From assembly GCA_002292265.1 (NCBI GenBank), contig DBBQ01000019.1:239-25486 (forward strand): a DNA stretch of 25,248 bases, given 5' to 3'. The notes below the pieces were generated by a model, which had not been told where the DNA came from, made no database searches, and worked only from the letters and a program-made list of their open reading frames with translations. The position numbers and the translations under genes were made by a program. Shown in pieces: positions 1-8,294 of this stretch. Source of the stretch: Flavobacteriaceae bacterium UBA980 (GTDB taxonomy: Bacteria > Bacteroidota > Bacteroidia > Flavobacteriales > Flavobacteriaceae). The number at the start of each line of letters is the position of its first letter. Positions within the stretch are counted from its first letter, which is position 1.

Positions 1-49
1 GACCCTCTGATTAACAGTCAGATGCTCTAACCAACTGAGCTAAGGAGGA
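1..49 (-). tRNA. tRNA-Asn (anticodon GTT), 3' part beyond window
   Basis: Read on the minus strand, the 5' end at 49 starts a seven-base acceptor strand (TCCTCCT), then TA, then the D-arm with GCTCAGTTGGTTAGAGC. The anticodon stem TCTGA/TCAGA encloses the loop CTGTTAA, so the anticodon is GTT and the tRNA inserts asparagine. The variable loop begins at the window edge, and the T-arm and the 3' acceptor strand lie outside the window. The arms seen fit a normal cytosolic elongator tRNA. No promoter was identified upstream of it, in the AT-rich stretch 50-242. Confidence 0.95.
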
Positions 50-242
50 ATGTTTTTGAATCCGCAAGGAATTCAATAAACGAGCTGCAAATATAAACGC
101 ATTTCAGGATTTCAAAAACAAAAAATAAAAATAATTTTAGTGGCGTGAGAATTGTGTTTAGTAGATTTTTAGACCTTCGGGGGATTTGTTCTCAAACAAT
201 GCCTATTTTAGAACAATGTTTAAACTAGATGACCCTACTCGA

Positions 243-806
243 ATGAATTCCTATTTGGCAACTCTATTATGTATTTTATCTCTCACTTTTTCCATGGCGC
301 AACAGTATGAAACCCAACACTACGAAACAATTAAGACCCTTGAAGAGGCTGAAATACGCTACTATCCTCCTGTAATGAAAATTAAAGCCAATCGCGCGGG
401 CGGTTTTGGGGCCTTGTTCGGATACATCTCAGGGAAGAATCAGTTGGGACAAAAAATTGCAATGACCACACCCGTTTATATGCAAAAAGAGGAGGGTAAA
501 GAGGTCATGGAGTTTGTACTACCTCGTGCTTTTACCAAAGAACAGACTCCCAGTCCTTTGTCCGCTGAAGTGAACGTTTATGAGTCCCAACCTGGATATT
601 TTATTGCCTATGCGTTCGGAGGCTACGCCCTAGACTGGGTTACTAAAAAGGCAATAAAAGAAGTGCAACAAATAGCAGCAGCCCACCAGATATCATTGCA
701 AGGAGATCCTGTAGTGCTGGTTTACAATTCTCCCTACAAACTCATCAATCGAAAAAACGAAGTTTTATTTCAAATTGATTACAAAGCACCGGAAACGACT
801 AACTAA
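243..806 (+). CDS. SOUL-family haem-binding protein, secreted
   Basis: The product fits the SOUL/HEBP family, whose eukaryotic members bind haem; the bacterial role is mostly unknown. Visible family features are an early Y-E-T-I-x-T-L-E-E-A-E-I-R-Y-Y block, the segment IAMTTPVYMQ, and a C-terminal block with LVYNSPYKLINRKNEVLF. I chose the ATG at 243 because it gives a clean signal peptide (charged-poor start, hydrophobic core LATLLCILSLTF, cleavage near SMA-Q), pointing to the periplasm. A longer reading from a TTG at 186 or an ATG at 216 would put a charged stretch before the signal. The mature protein is about 170 residues, normal for the family. Its stop lies inside the 3' end of convergent rseP (8 bp overlap). 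Binding of haem itself is inferred from family membership only. Confidence 0.85.
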   Translation: MNSYLATLLCILSLTFSMAQQYETQHYETIKTLEEAEIRYYPPVMKIKANRAGGFGALFGYISGKNQLGQKIAMTTPVYMQKEEGKEVMEFVLPRAFTKEQTPSPLSAEVNVYESQPGYFIAYAFGGYALDWVTKKAIKEVQQIAAAHQISLQGDPVVLVYNSPYKLINRKNEVLFQIDYKAPETTN

Positions 807-2112
807 AGAACGCTCGAAACAAGTCATTCCCATTGGCGTAAAGAACTAGCGCCAGTAATAAAAAGAAGCCAAACATTTGAGCGTATTCCATAAACTTGTC
901 ATTGGGTTTACGACCGGTTACGATTTCGTAAAATAAAAACATGACATGCCCGCCGTCCAATGCAGGAATGGGCAGAATATTCATAAAGGCTAGAATAATC
1001 GAAATCAGTGCCGTACTGGACCAAAAACCTTTCCAGTTCCACTGACTTGGAAACATATTTCCAATAGCTCCAAAGCCGCCCAATTGAGAAGCCCCTTTGG
1101 AAGTAAAAATATACTTAAACTGAGCCACATAGTCTCTCAGCGTCCAGTATCCATAGTCAAAACCTTCTACTATGCTCTCACTCAGGGTCAAGGTTTCCAG
1201 CTTAAAGGACACATTTGATTTGGGATAGACCCCCATAGTACCATCTTCAGAAGTAGTAAGTGATAAGGTGTCTATAGATCGATTGCGTTCGTAAACCAAC
1301 TGAAGGGTTCTAGAAGTTTCCGTCATCGAATTTTTAAAATCTGTCCAGTTGGAAATCGGAGTTCCGTTTAGATTCAAAATCTTATCATCGGACTGAAGAC
1401 CAGCAAGAGACGCAGGGGAGTTGGGAATAATACTGTCTAAAACTGCAGGGACAACGGGTGTGAAAGGGAACATCTCTCCCGATTCAAACATCTGTGAACC
1501 TATATCTTCGGGAATTGACAGAGTGGTTTTCGTGCCGTTTTCTCTTCTTAACGTGACTTCGGAGACATCGCGCAAAAGAAAATATTTATTGATTTCCATC
1601 ACATTTTCCAGTTCTTTTCCATCCACGGTCAGGATTTGATCTCCTACTTCAAAGCCCAACTGAGAAACCACAGGGGAGGGCTCCATTCCTAAAGGCAATT
1701 CTTCTGAAGCTAAAGTGTATTTACCCCATACAAAGAGGATCATCATATAAATAAGAAAACCCAAAATAAGGTTTACCGTCACCCCACCCAGCATGATAAT
1801 CAAACGTTGCCAAGCCGGTTTGGAACGAAATTCCCAAGGTTGTGGAGGTTGTAGCATTTGCTCTTTATCCATGCTTTCATCGATCATCCCTGAAATTTTC
1901 ACATAGCCTCCCAAAGGCAACCACCCGATACCGTAGGTGGTTTCCCCAATTTTTTTCTTAAAAAGAGCAAACTTTACATCAAAGAATAAAAAGAATTTTT
2001 CCACACGTGTTTTAAAAACACGCGCTGGAATAAAATGACCCAGTTCGTGAAGTACAATCAACAAAGATAGACTCATAAGCAACTGAATAGCTTTAACAAC
2101 AAATGGACTCAT
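799..2112 (-). CDS. rseP: RIP metalloprotease RseP (site-2 protease)
   Basis: This is an inner-membrane zinc protease of the M50 family that cuts transmembrane segments, typically of anti-sigma factors or leftover signal peptides. From the chosen start the zinc motif HELGH is at residues 22-26 in the first membrane helix, and the second active-site motif LDGGH lies near the C-terminus after N-I-L-P-I-P-A. Two PDZ-like regions sit between, the second around the segment SIIPNSPASLAGLQSDDKIL. Length (437 aa) matches Bacteroidota RseP. A longer reading to 2145 exists, but a TACTTTTG promoter box at 2132-2139 falls inside it, so the ATG at 2112 is preferred. The gene is convergent with the SOUL gene and divergent from the SCO gene. 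Confidence 0.95.
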   Translation of the reverse strand: MSPFVVKAIQLLMSLSLLIVLHELGHFIPARVFKTRVEKFFLFFDVKFALFKKKIGETTYGIGWLPLGGYVKISGMIDESMDKEQMLQPPQPWEFRSKPAWQRLIIMLGGVTVNLILGFLIYMMILFVWGKYTLASEELPLGMEPSPVVSQLGFEVGDQILTVDGKELENVMEINKYFLLRDVSEVTLRRENGTKTTLSIPEDIGSQMFESGEMFPFTPVVPAVLDSIIPNSPASLAGLQSDDKILNLNGTPISNWTDFKNSMTETSRTLQLVYERNRSIDTLSLTTSEDGTMGVYPKSNVSFKLETLTLSESIVEGFDYGYWTLRDYVAQFKYIFTSKGASQLGGFGAIGNMFPSQWNWKGFWSSTALISIILAFMNILPIPALDGGHVMFLFYEIVTGRKPNDKFMEYAQMFGFFLLLALVLYANGNDLFRAFFS

Positions 2113-2131
2113 ATTCAATTTTTGATTCCAG

Positions 2132-2139
2132 CAAAAGTA
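2132..2139 (-). promoter_or_regulatory. Putative -7 box of rseP
   Basis: On the minus strand the bases read TACTTTTG, an exact match to the Bacteroidota -7 consensus TAnnTTTG, 19 bases before the rseP ATG at 2112. I see no good -33 TTG at the usual distance, so the promoter call rests on the -7 box and its position. Confidence 0.5.
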
Positions 2140-2249
2140 GTACAATAGGATGCATAATAAAAATATGATCCCGCTTTTAAGCCACTTTTTGGACTTTCCA
2201 TTTCGGCATCGTATGTAAAACCGCTAAATTTACATTAGGATTTGAATTT

Positions 2250-2927
2250 ATGAAGACATTTTTTGACCGGTATAAAACCTTTTTAGGAATTTCAGTAGGA
2301 GTTTCCTTGGTAATTTTAGCCCTGTTTTACAACGCACTCACTCCCGAAGAACGACTGCCAATTTATCAGCCTGCAATGGTGAACTACGAATTGGTGGACA
2401 GCAGTTTACAACATGTAAAAAAGTACCATAAAATTGCTCCGTTCTCTTTGACCAACCAAAACGGAGCAACCATTACTCAAAAGGCGTATAAAAATAAAAT
2501 CTATGTAGCAGACTTTTTTTTCACAACTTGCCCTACGATATGCCCAAAAATGACTGCCAATATGGGCCTGCTTCAAGAAGCTTTAAAAGAAAACGATCAA
2601 GTCGGATTGCTTTCTTTTAGCGTAACTCCCCAAATTGATTCTGTTGCCCAATTAAAAAAATACGCCCTGGAAAAAGGAGTGATAGATTCCAAATGGAATT
2701 TGCTCACTGGAGACAAAAAGCAGATTTATGAACTCGCCCGAAAATCCTACCTCGCAGTAAAAAATGACGGAGACGGAGGCCCCCATGACATGATTCATAC
2801 TGAAAATTTTGTACTGGTAGATCCTGAAAAACGCATCCGTGGGTTTTACGATGGAACCGATACGGTAGCTGTGGAAACATTACTTTCCGATATCGTACTT
2901 TTACAACAAGAATATCCCCTTCCCTAA
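2250..2927 (+). CDS. SCO1/SenC family copper chaperone
   Basis: The product has a thioredoxin-like SCO fold protein's signature. One N-terminal membrane anchor (about residues 10-29) is followed by a periplasmic domain with the copper-binding CxxxC motif (C94 and C98 in FTTCPTICPKM) and the third ligand H183 in MIHTENFVLVD. SCO proteins deliver copper to the CuA site of cytochrome c oxidase or keep its cysteines reduced. Length (225 aa) is usual for the family. The gene is divergent from rseP and lies 70 bp before feoA, so copper and iron handling genes sit side by side. All ligands are intact. A thiol-disulfide role without copper transfer is also possible for some family members. Confidence 0.93.
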   Translation: MKTFFDRYKTFLGISVGVSLVILALFYNALTPEERLPIYQPAMVNYELVDSSLQHVKKYHKIAPFSLTNQNGATITQKAYKNKIYVADFFFTTCPTICPKMTANMGLLQEALKENDQVGLLSFSVTPQIDSVAQLKKYALEKGVIDSKWNLLTGDKKQIYELARKSYLAVKNDGDGGPHDMIHTENFVLVDPEKRIRGFYDGTDTVAVETLLSDIVLLQQEYPLP

Positions 2928-2967
2928 TTTTTTTTTGCAGAACCTAATTTTAAGTGGGTAATTTCCC

Positions 2968-2975
2968 TACTTTTG
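2968..2975 (+). promoter_or_regulatory. Putative -7 box of the feo operon
   Basis: TACTTTTG matches the Bacteroidota -7 consensus TAnnTTTG exactly, 22 bases before the feoA start. The -33 element is weak (a T-rich stretch at about 2948-2950 rather than TTG). I see no clear Fur box, though the AT-rich spacer would make a degenerate one hard to judge by eye. Confidence 0.5.
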
Positions 2976-2997
2976 TTCTTTAAAATCATTCTAAATA

Positions 2998-3225
2998 ATG
3001 ATTCCACTGGATGAGCTCAAAATAGGTGAGCAAGCAGAAATCGAAACAATTGAAACAGACAAACTTCCTCTCAAGCTCATTGAAATGGGATGTCTGCCAG
3101 GCAGCGCTATCTCCCTGATTCAGAATGCACCTTTTAACGATCCCTTATACATCAAAATAGACGAGTCTCATTTGGCCATCCGCAAAGAAACAGCCAAAGA
3201 CATATTTGTTCGTTTAATCGACTAG
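2998..3225 (+). CDS. feoA: FeoA-domain ferrous iron transport protein A
   Basis: A 75-residue protein with the SH3-like FeoA fold: an N-terminal L-D-E-L-K-I-G-E block, the conserved centre LKLIEMGCLPGSAI, and the terminal segment HLAIRKETAKDIFV. FeoA is a small cytosolic partner that docks on FeoB and influences its GTPase or gating. Three bases separate its stop from the feoB start, so the two are surely co-transcribed. Length is standard for a stand-alone FeoA. In some Bacteroidota FeoA is fused to FeoB; here it is separate. Confidence 0.95.
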   Translation: MIPLDELKIGEQAEIETIETDKLPLKLIEMGCLPGSAISLIQNAPFNDPLYIKIDESHLAIRKETAKDIFVRLID

Positions 3226-3228
3226 TGC

Positions 3229-5319
3229 ATGAGTAAAGCCCTTAATATCGCATTGTTGGGAAATCCAAATACGGGGAAGACTTCCGTATTTAATGCATTG
3301 ACGGGCTTGTCTCAAAAAGTAGGAAACTATCCGGGAATTACTGTCGAAAAGAAAGAAGGAATTTGTAAGCTAGACCGAACCACTAAGGGGCATGTATTGG
3401 ACCTTCCGGGAACCTACAGTCTCAACGCATCATCGATGGATGAAAGTGTGGTAATCGAGCTTTTACTCAACAGAAACAGCAAAGATTTTCCTGATGTTGC
3501 GGTGGTTGTCACCGATGTAGAAAACTTAAAGCGCAATCTACTGCTGTTTACACAAGTTAAGGATTTAGGGATTCCCACGCTGTTGGTCATCAATATGGCT
3601 GACCAGATGAAACGCAAAGGGATCACACTGGATATCGCTCTTCTAGAAGAGGCGTTGGATACCAAAATAGCAGTGGTGAGTACACGGGAGAAGAAAGGCC
3701 TGGAGGAACTTAAAAAAATGATCATTGACTACAGACAACTGTCCACTGCTGCCACCATTTCGATCAACACAATAGATGAAGCCTATTTTCAAAATCTGGA
3801 AAAAATCTTCCCCAATCAGTCGCTTTACAAATTGTGGCTGGTCATTACACAAGATGTCAATTTTGCTAAACTAGACCGAAAACGAGTTTCGGATGCCACC
3901 GACTTTAAAACCGCATCTCCCTCCAATCTCAAACGCCTTCAACAAAAAGAAACCGTAAAAAGATACCAATTTATCAATCAGGTATTGAAACAAGGCCTTA
4001 ACATAGACCGTGCCGCAGCCACAGACCTGAGAAGTCGTTTTGACCGAGTTTTGATTCATAAATTTTGGGGCTATGTTATTTTCTTTGTCATCCTGATGAC
4101 CATTTTCCAATCTATTTTTAGTTGGAGTAGTATTCCTCAAGATTTTATCGATTCCAGCTTTGCTTCTTTGAGTCAAATCTTAAGCGAAAAACTACCTGCA
4201 GGAGTTTTTACAGACCTTTTGACTCAGGGGATTGTCCCAGGTTTGGGGGGAATTGTCATTTTTATTCCACAGATTGCCTTTCTCTTTCTCTTTATTTCCA
4301 TACTTGAAGAAACGGGCTATATGAGTCGTGTGGTGTTTTTGATGGATCGGGGGTTACGTCGTTTTGGACTTAATGGAAAAAGTGTGATCCCGCTAATTTC
4401 AGGAACTGCCTGTGCCATACCTGCGGTCATGGCTACCCGAAATATTGAAAACTGGAAAGAACGCCTGATTACAATCTTGGTGACCCCCTTTACGACCTGT
4501 TCCGCCCGATTGCCAGTCTATGCCATTCTCATTGCTTTGGTGATTCCAGAAGGGTCGCTTCTTGGATTGAGTTACAAAGGGCTGATGCTGATGTTTTTAT
4601 ACTTAGTTGGTTTTGGTATGGCCCTCTTGGCAGCTTGGATTTTAAGTAAAACACTAGACATACAAGCCAAGAGTTATTTTATAGTAGAAATGCCAAATTA
4701 CAAATTGCCTTTGCTAAAAAATGTGGGAATAACCGTTTGGGAAAAAACTCGAACTTTTGTTGCCGAGGCGGGAAAAATTATTTTAGCTATTTCTATTTTG
4801 CTTTGGATTATGGCCTCATACGGTCCTGGAAAAGACTTTAACCAAGCCGAACAAATTGTTCAACAAGATTATCCCGAACTAAACGACACCGATTTGGAAA
4901 TCAAAACAAATGCCTACAAATTGGAACATTCCTACATCGGAATTTTAGGAAAAACGATAGAACCTGTCATTTCACCTCTTGGCTACGATTGGAAGATAGG
5001 AATTGCACTGATCAGTTCGTTTGCTGCACGAGAAGTTTTTGTGGGAACACTGGCAACAATTTACAGTGTGGAGAGCGATTCCGAAGACACCATAAAAAAC
5101 CGTATGGCTTCAGAGGTACGGAAAGATGGAAGCCCTCTTTTTAACTTGGCTAGTGGGATTTCTCTAATGCTCTTTTACGCTTTTGCCATGCAATGTATGA
5201 GTACCTTAGCGGTGGTTCGAAAAGAAACCAATTCCTGGAAATGGCCCATGGTACAGCTTTTTGGGATGACCCTATTGGCGTATCTTGTAGCCTTTTCAAC
5301 CTATCAAATTTTAGCCTAA
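3229..5319 (+). CDS. feoB: Ferrous iron transporter FeoB
   Basis: This is the inner-membrane Fe(II) importer with an N-terminal G protein. The GTPase motifs are visible in order: G1 GNPNTGKTS at residues 11-19, the switch region with YPGIT, G3 DLPG, and G4 NMAD. The membrane part begins near residue 275 and carries the two gate-type repeats with conserved cysteines, GTACAIPAVMATR and TPFTTCSARLPVY. A final FAAREVFVGTL segment is also typical. Length (696 aa) is normal and no motif is damaged. It follows feoA by 3 bp, and its stop codon overlaps the start of a small Cys-rich membrane gene by one base, forming a three-gene operon for anaerobic or low-oxygen iron uptake. Confidence 0.97.
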   Translation: MSKALNIALLGNPNTGKTSVFNALTGLSQKVGNYPGITVEKKEGICKLDRTTKGHVLDLPGTYSLNASSMDESVVIELLLNRNSKDFPDVAVVVTDVENLKRNLLLFTQVKDLGIPTLLVINMADQMKRKGITLDIALLEEALDTKIAVVSTREKKGLEELKKMIIDYRQLSTAATISINTIDEAYFQNLEKIFPNQSLYKLWLVITQDVNFAKLDRKRVSDATDFKTASPSNLKRLQQKETVKRYQFINQVLKQGLNIDRAAATDLRSRFDRVLIHKFWGYVIFFVILMTIFQSIFSWSSIPQDFIDSSFASLSQILSEKLPAGVFTDLLTQGIVPGLGGIVIFIPQIAFLFLFISILEETGYMSRVVFLMDRGLRRFGLNGKSVIPLISGTACAIPAVMATRNIENWKERLITILVTPFTTCSARLPVYAILIALVIPEGSLLGLSYKGLMLMFLYLVGFGMALLAAWILSKTLDIQAKSYFIVEMPNYKLPLLKNVGITVWEKTRTFVAEAGKIILAISILLWIMASYGPGKDFNQAEQIVQQDYPELNDTDLEIKTNAYKLEHSYIGILGKTIEPVISPLGYDWKIGIALISSFAAREVFVGTLATIYSVESDSEDTIKNRMASEVRKDGSPLFNLASGISLMLFYAFAMQCMSTLAVVRKETNSWKWPMVQLFGMTLLAYLVAFSTYQILA

Positions 5320-5450
5320 TGGAGAACATACAACCCCTTTTGGTTATTCTTTCTGGAGCTAGTGCCCTACTTTTTCTGTTCCGTAAAGTTTTGTTTAAGA
5401 ATAAAACAACCATCAATAAAAGTTGTGACTCGGACTGTGGCTGTCACTAA
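5319..5450 (+). CDS. FeoB-associated Cys-rich membrane protein
   Basis: A 43-residue peptide starting at an ATG whose first base is the last base of the feoB stop (TAATG overlap). It has one hydrophobic segment (about residues 6-22, LLVILSGASALLFLF), a short basic stretch RKVLFKNK, and a cysteine-rich tail ending SCDSDCGCH. This architecture and position match the FeoB-associated Cys-rich membrane family seen after feoB in many bacteria, thought to play a FeoC-like accessory part. The cysteine/histidine tail could bind metal, but that is inference. Translational coupling to feoB is very likely given the overlap. It is short enough to be missed by length cut-offs. Confidence 0.85.
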   Translation: MENIQPLLVILSGASALLFLFRKVLFKNKTTINKSCDSDCGCH

Positions 5451-5487
5451 ACAAAAAGAGTAGAAACCGGATTAAGTTCAGTTCATT

Positions 5488-5519
5488 TTGCCCTTGTTTT
5501 ATAAAATCCTATATCTTTA
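5488..5519 (+). promoter_or_regulatory. Putative promoter of the MFS gene
   Basis: TATCTTTA at 5512-5519 fits the -7 consensus with one mismatch at the last base. TTG at 5488-5490 lies 21 bases upstream, the expected distance for the -33 element; another TTG is at 5494-5496. The ATG follows 27 bases after the -7 box. Confidence 0.5.
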
Positions 5520-5546
5520 AGGATACAAATTGAAACAAACTTAACA

Positions 5547-6758
5547 ATGACAAATTCAAACAGACTCTTCTATGGTAGTTGTTTTGCCCTAATAACAACT
5601 GCCTTTTCATTTAGTATCCGAGCGGGGATTTTACCTCAACTTGGAGAGGAATTTCTTTTAGATGGACAACAACTAGGTTTTATCAATTCCATGTGGTTTT
5701 TGGGTTTTCCCATTTCCATGATTTTGGGAGGCCTTTTTTATCACACCATAGGTCCCAAGCGCATTATGCAATTTGCTTTTATTACGCACACTTTAGGGAT
5801 TATTTTCACAATTTATTCTGGGGGTTATACAGGCTTACTTCTTTCAACATTGCTTATCGGAATCGGGAATGGATGTACTGAAGCAGCTTGTAATCCGATG
5901 ATTGCAGACGCCTATGAAGGTAAGAAAATGAATACCCTACTCAACCGCTTCCACATGTGGTTCCCTGGTGGGATTGTATTGGGGAGTTTGGTATCCAAAT
6001 TCATGACTGATGCGGCTTTGGGATGGCAAGCACAAATTTGGATTATCATGATTCCTACCCTTATTTACGCTTATTTCTTTATGGGACAAGAATTTCCCAA
6101 ACCAAAAGTTCAAGCAGCCACTTCCATTGGAGAAAATTTTAAAGCGATGTCTTCACCCATTTATATTTTTATTTTGGCCTGTATGGCACTTACTGCTATT
6201 TCTGAATTTGGACCCCAACAGTGGACCAGTTTAATCATGGCCAATAGTGGTGCCCAGCCTATGGTCATCCTGGCCTTAATTACCGGACTAATGGCAGTAG
6301 GACGTTATTTTGGAGGGGATATCGTACATCGTTTGGACCAAACAGGTGTACTGTTAGGTTCTGCAGTTTTGGCAGCTATAGGTATCTTTTTATTCAGTAC
6401 TCAAACCGGAGGAATGGTCTATGTTGCTGCTGTCTTTTTTGCCTTGGGGATTTGTTATTTCTGGCCTAATATGATCGGTTTTGTAGCAGAAAAAATCCCT
6501 GCTAGTGGCGCTTTAGGAATGTCCATAGTAGGGGGAATGGGAATGTTTTCCTCATCCATTTTTCAACCCATTATCGGTTCATGGATTGACAGCTCACGGG
6601 AAACACAAAGCGCTTTAGGACTAACGGGAACAGAACTGGAATTAGCCGCAGGACAACAAACCTTAACCTATATGATTTCTTTTCCAGCGATTCTAATCAT
6701 CTTATTTACCATACTCTATTTCTGGCAAAAGGGCAATGTAAAAACTGCCACTGCCTAA
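5547..6758 (+). CDS. MFS transporter
   Basis: A 403-residue protein made almost wholly of hydrophobic helices, consistent with the twelve-helix major facilitator fold in the inner membrane. The motif-A-like loop between helices 2 and 3 reads GGLFYHTIGPKRIM. The protein resembles Bacteroidota MFS sugar permeases of the FucP type: it has an acidic/polar segment in helix 4-5 (GIGNGCTEAACNP) and FHMWFPGG in helix 5. The substrate cannot be read from the sequence. It is transcribed alone, from its own promoter about 100 bp downstream of the feo operon, and ends at a shared hairpin terminator. No sugar-degradation gene lies next to it, so the link to sugar uptake is only a family-level guess. Confidence 0.85.
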   Translation: MTNSNRLFYGSCFALITTAFSFSIRAGILPQLGEEFLLDGQQLGFINSMWFLGFPISMILGGLFYHTIGPKRIMQFAFITHTLGIIFTIYSGGYTGLLLSTLLIGIGNGCTEAACNPMIADAYEGKKMNTLLNRFHMWFPGGIVLGSLVSKFMTDAALGWQAQIWIIMIPTLIYAYFFMGQEFPKPKVQAATSIGENFKAMSSPIYIFILACMALTAISEFGPQQWTSLIMANSGAQPMVILALITGLMAVGRYFGGDIVHRLDQTGVLLGSAVLAAIGIFLFSTQTGGMVYVAAVFFALGICYFWPNMIGFVAEKIPASGALGMSIVGGMGMFSSSIFQPIIGSWIDSSRETQSALGLTGTELELAAGQQTLTYMISFPAILIILFTILYFWQKGNVKTATA

Positions 6759-6774
6759 GACGAATAATTAGTGT

Positions 6775-6803
6775 AAAAAGCCACCCTTGGGGTGGCTTTT
6801 TTT
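6775..6803. terminator. Bidirectional rho-independent terminator
   Basis: A perfect stem GCCACCC (6780-6786) pairs with GGGTGGC (6790-6796) around a three-base TTG loop. It is flanked by A5 on the left and T7 on the right, so it gives a U-tract when read from either strand. It lies between the convergent MFS gene and the aminopeptidase gene and touches the stop codon of the latter. Confidence 0.93.
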
Positions 6804-8094
6804 ATGCATTAATCAGACTTTCTATTTCTTCTATTTCTATGGGAATGTTTTCCATCAGATTTAGGGGGGCTCCTGTTTTTTGGATCACCACGTCGTCTTC
6901 TAAACGGACTCCAAACCCTTCTTCGGGGATATAAATTCCAGGTTCTACGGTAAACACCATATTGGGCTCCATGGGCAAGTGGAGTAGCCCATAGTCGTGG
7001 GTGTTGAGTCCTAAGTGGTGCGCTGTCCCGTGCATAAAATATTTTTTGTAGGCCGGTTTTTCAGGAGTTTCATTTTGAACATCCGCTTTGTCCAAAAGAC
7101 CTAGTCCCAAAAGTTCGGAGGTCATCAGATTCCCTACTTCCACATGGAATTCTTTCCAGAGCGTGCCGGGGACCAAAAGTTTTGTAGCTTCGTTTTTTAC
7201 TCTCAAAACGGCATTATAGACTTTCTTTTGGCGGGGGGTATAAGTCCCAGAAACGGGGAAGGTTCGTGTTAGATCTGCCGAGTAATTTCCGTATTCTGCA
7301 GCGACATCCATCAAGACCAAATCTCCCGCTTTACACTGCTGATTGTTTACGGTATAGTGCAATACATTGGCATTGGCTCCCGACGCAATAATGGGTTCAT
7401 AGGCAAAACCCTTGGAGCGATTTCGGAGGAACTCATGGACCAACTCAGCCTCGATCTCATATTCCCAAACCTCGGGCTTCAAAAACGATACTACTCGACG
7501 AATACCCCTTTCCGTAATGTCGCAGGCTCTTTGCAATTGTTCAATTTCTTCAGCATCCTTTACCGATCGCAATTGTTGTAATATGGGATTGCTCTTTGCC
7601 ACAGCGTGCGCCGGATAATGCTTTTTACACCACTTGATAAAGCGATCCTCTCTGGTTTCTGTTTCCACAGCTTGTCGGTAATGCTCGTTAGTGTTAAAAT
7701 AAAACGTTTCGCACTGAGTACTGAGTTCTTGAAAAACAGCTTTAAAATCGTCTAACCAATACACAGTTGGTACACCACTTAGTGCACTTGCTTCTTCTTT
7801 GCTGAGTTTAGCACCTTCCCATACAGCAATATGCGCATTCGTTTTTCGAACAAAAAGAATCTCTCTGTGCTTGGATTCTACGGTGTCGGGAAACAAGACC
7901 AAAATGCTTTCCTCCTGATCCACTCCTGACAGGTAAAAAATATCGCGGTGTTGCTCAAAGGGAAGGACACAGTCTGCACTGACGGGATAAATATCATTCG
8001 AATTAAAAATTGCGAGACTCTTGGGTTTCATATGACCCATAAACGCCTTTCGGTTTTTACGATAAAAAGAGCTGGAGAGGGGTAGGTACTTCAT
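6802..8094 (-). CDS. pepP: Xaa-Pro aminopeptidase (aminopeptidase P family)
   Basis: A cytosolic M24 metallopeptidase that removes N-terminal residues preceding proline. The N-terminal domain (about residues 1-160) is the aminopeptidase P/creatinase-N fold. The C-terminal pita-bread domain has all five expected metal ligands: D263 and D274 (VLMDVAAEYGNYSADLTRTF), H359 (GTAHHLGLNTHD, with H366 as the second active-site histidine), E384 (FTVEPGIYI) and E399 (GVRLEDDVV). At 430 aa the length is as expected. Its promoter lies in the 200-bp divergent region shared with sdhC. The symbol pepP is used by family; a prolidase-like activity is a lesser alternative. Confidence 0.92.
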   Translation of the reverse strand: MKYLPLSSSFYRKNRKAFMGHMKPKSLAIFNSNDIYPVSADCVLPFEQHRDIFYLSGVDQEESILVLFPDTVESKHREILFVRKTNAHIAVWEGAKLSKEEASALSGVPTVYWLDDFKAVFQELSTQCETFYFNTNEHYRQAVETETREDRFIKWCKKHYPAHAVAKSNPILQQLRSVKDAEEIEQLQRACDITERGIRRVVSFLKPEVWEYEIEAELVHEFLRNRSKGFAYEPIIASGANANVLHYTVNNQQCKAGDLVLMDVAAEYGNYSADLTRTFPVSGTYTPRQKKVYNAVLRVKNEATKLLVPGTLWKEFHVEVGNLMTSELLGLGLLDKADVQNETPEKPAYKKYFMHGTAHHLGLNTHDYGLLHLPMEPNMVFTVEPGIYIPEEGFGVRLEDDVVIQKTGAPLNLMENIPIEIEEIESLINA

Positions 8095-8108
8095 GTTGTG
8101 ATTTTTTA

Positions 8109-8116
8109 CGAAGATA
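8109..8116 (-). promoter_or_regulatory. Putative -7 box of pepP
   Basis: On the minus strand TATCTTCG lies 14 bases before the pepP ATG. It is one base off TAnnTTTG. It sits inside a 17-base string (8101-8117) that is repeated exactly upstream of exonuclease III (22195-22211), which supports a functional core promoter. I see no convincing -33 TTG. Confidence 0.45.
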
Positions 8117-8245
8117 ACAGTTTTTTAAAACCCCATTTGTTTAACCAACCCCCCCTTTTAAGAATGATTTTATAGGGGATATTCAACAAAAAAGTAAAAT
8201 TTACTTTTTCTTTATTTATAAAGTATAAAAATTAGATAAAGCGGT

Positions 8246-8275
8246 TTGCTGCTATGGGTTTATGCCGTAATTTTG
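8246..8275 (+). promoter_or_regulatory. Promoter of the sdhCAB operon
   Basis: TTG at 8246-8248 and TAATTTTG at 8268-8275 match both boxes of the Bacteroidota primary promoter (TTG, TAnnTTTG) with a 19-base spacer. The expected transcript would start near 8281, leaving a leader of about 14 bases before the sdhC ATG. This is the best-formed promoter in the window. The rest of the 8095-8294 gap is AT-rich and shows nothing else I can name. Confidence 0.7.
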
Positions 8276-8294
8276 TAAAACAAATTGAAAACTT

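Noticed and set aside
186..242. N-terminal extension of the SOUL protein from a TTG at 186
   Set aside because: It would put charged residues before a well-formed signal peptide; the ATG at 243 is more natural.
2999..5450. Search for a Fur box or riboswitch before the feo operon
   Set aside because: The leader is only about 20-30 bases and shows no clear palindrome or aptamer-like structure by eye.
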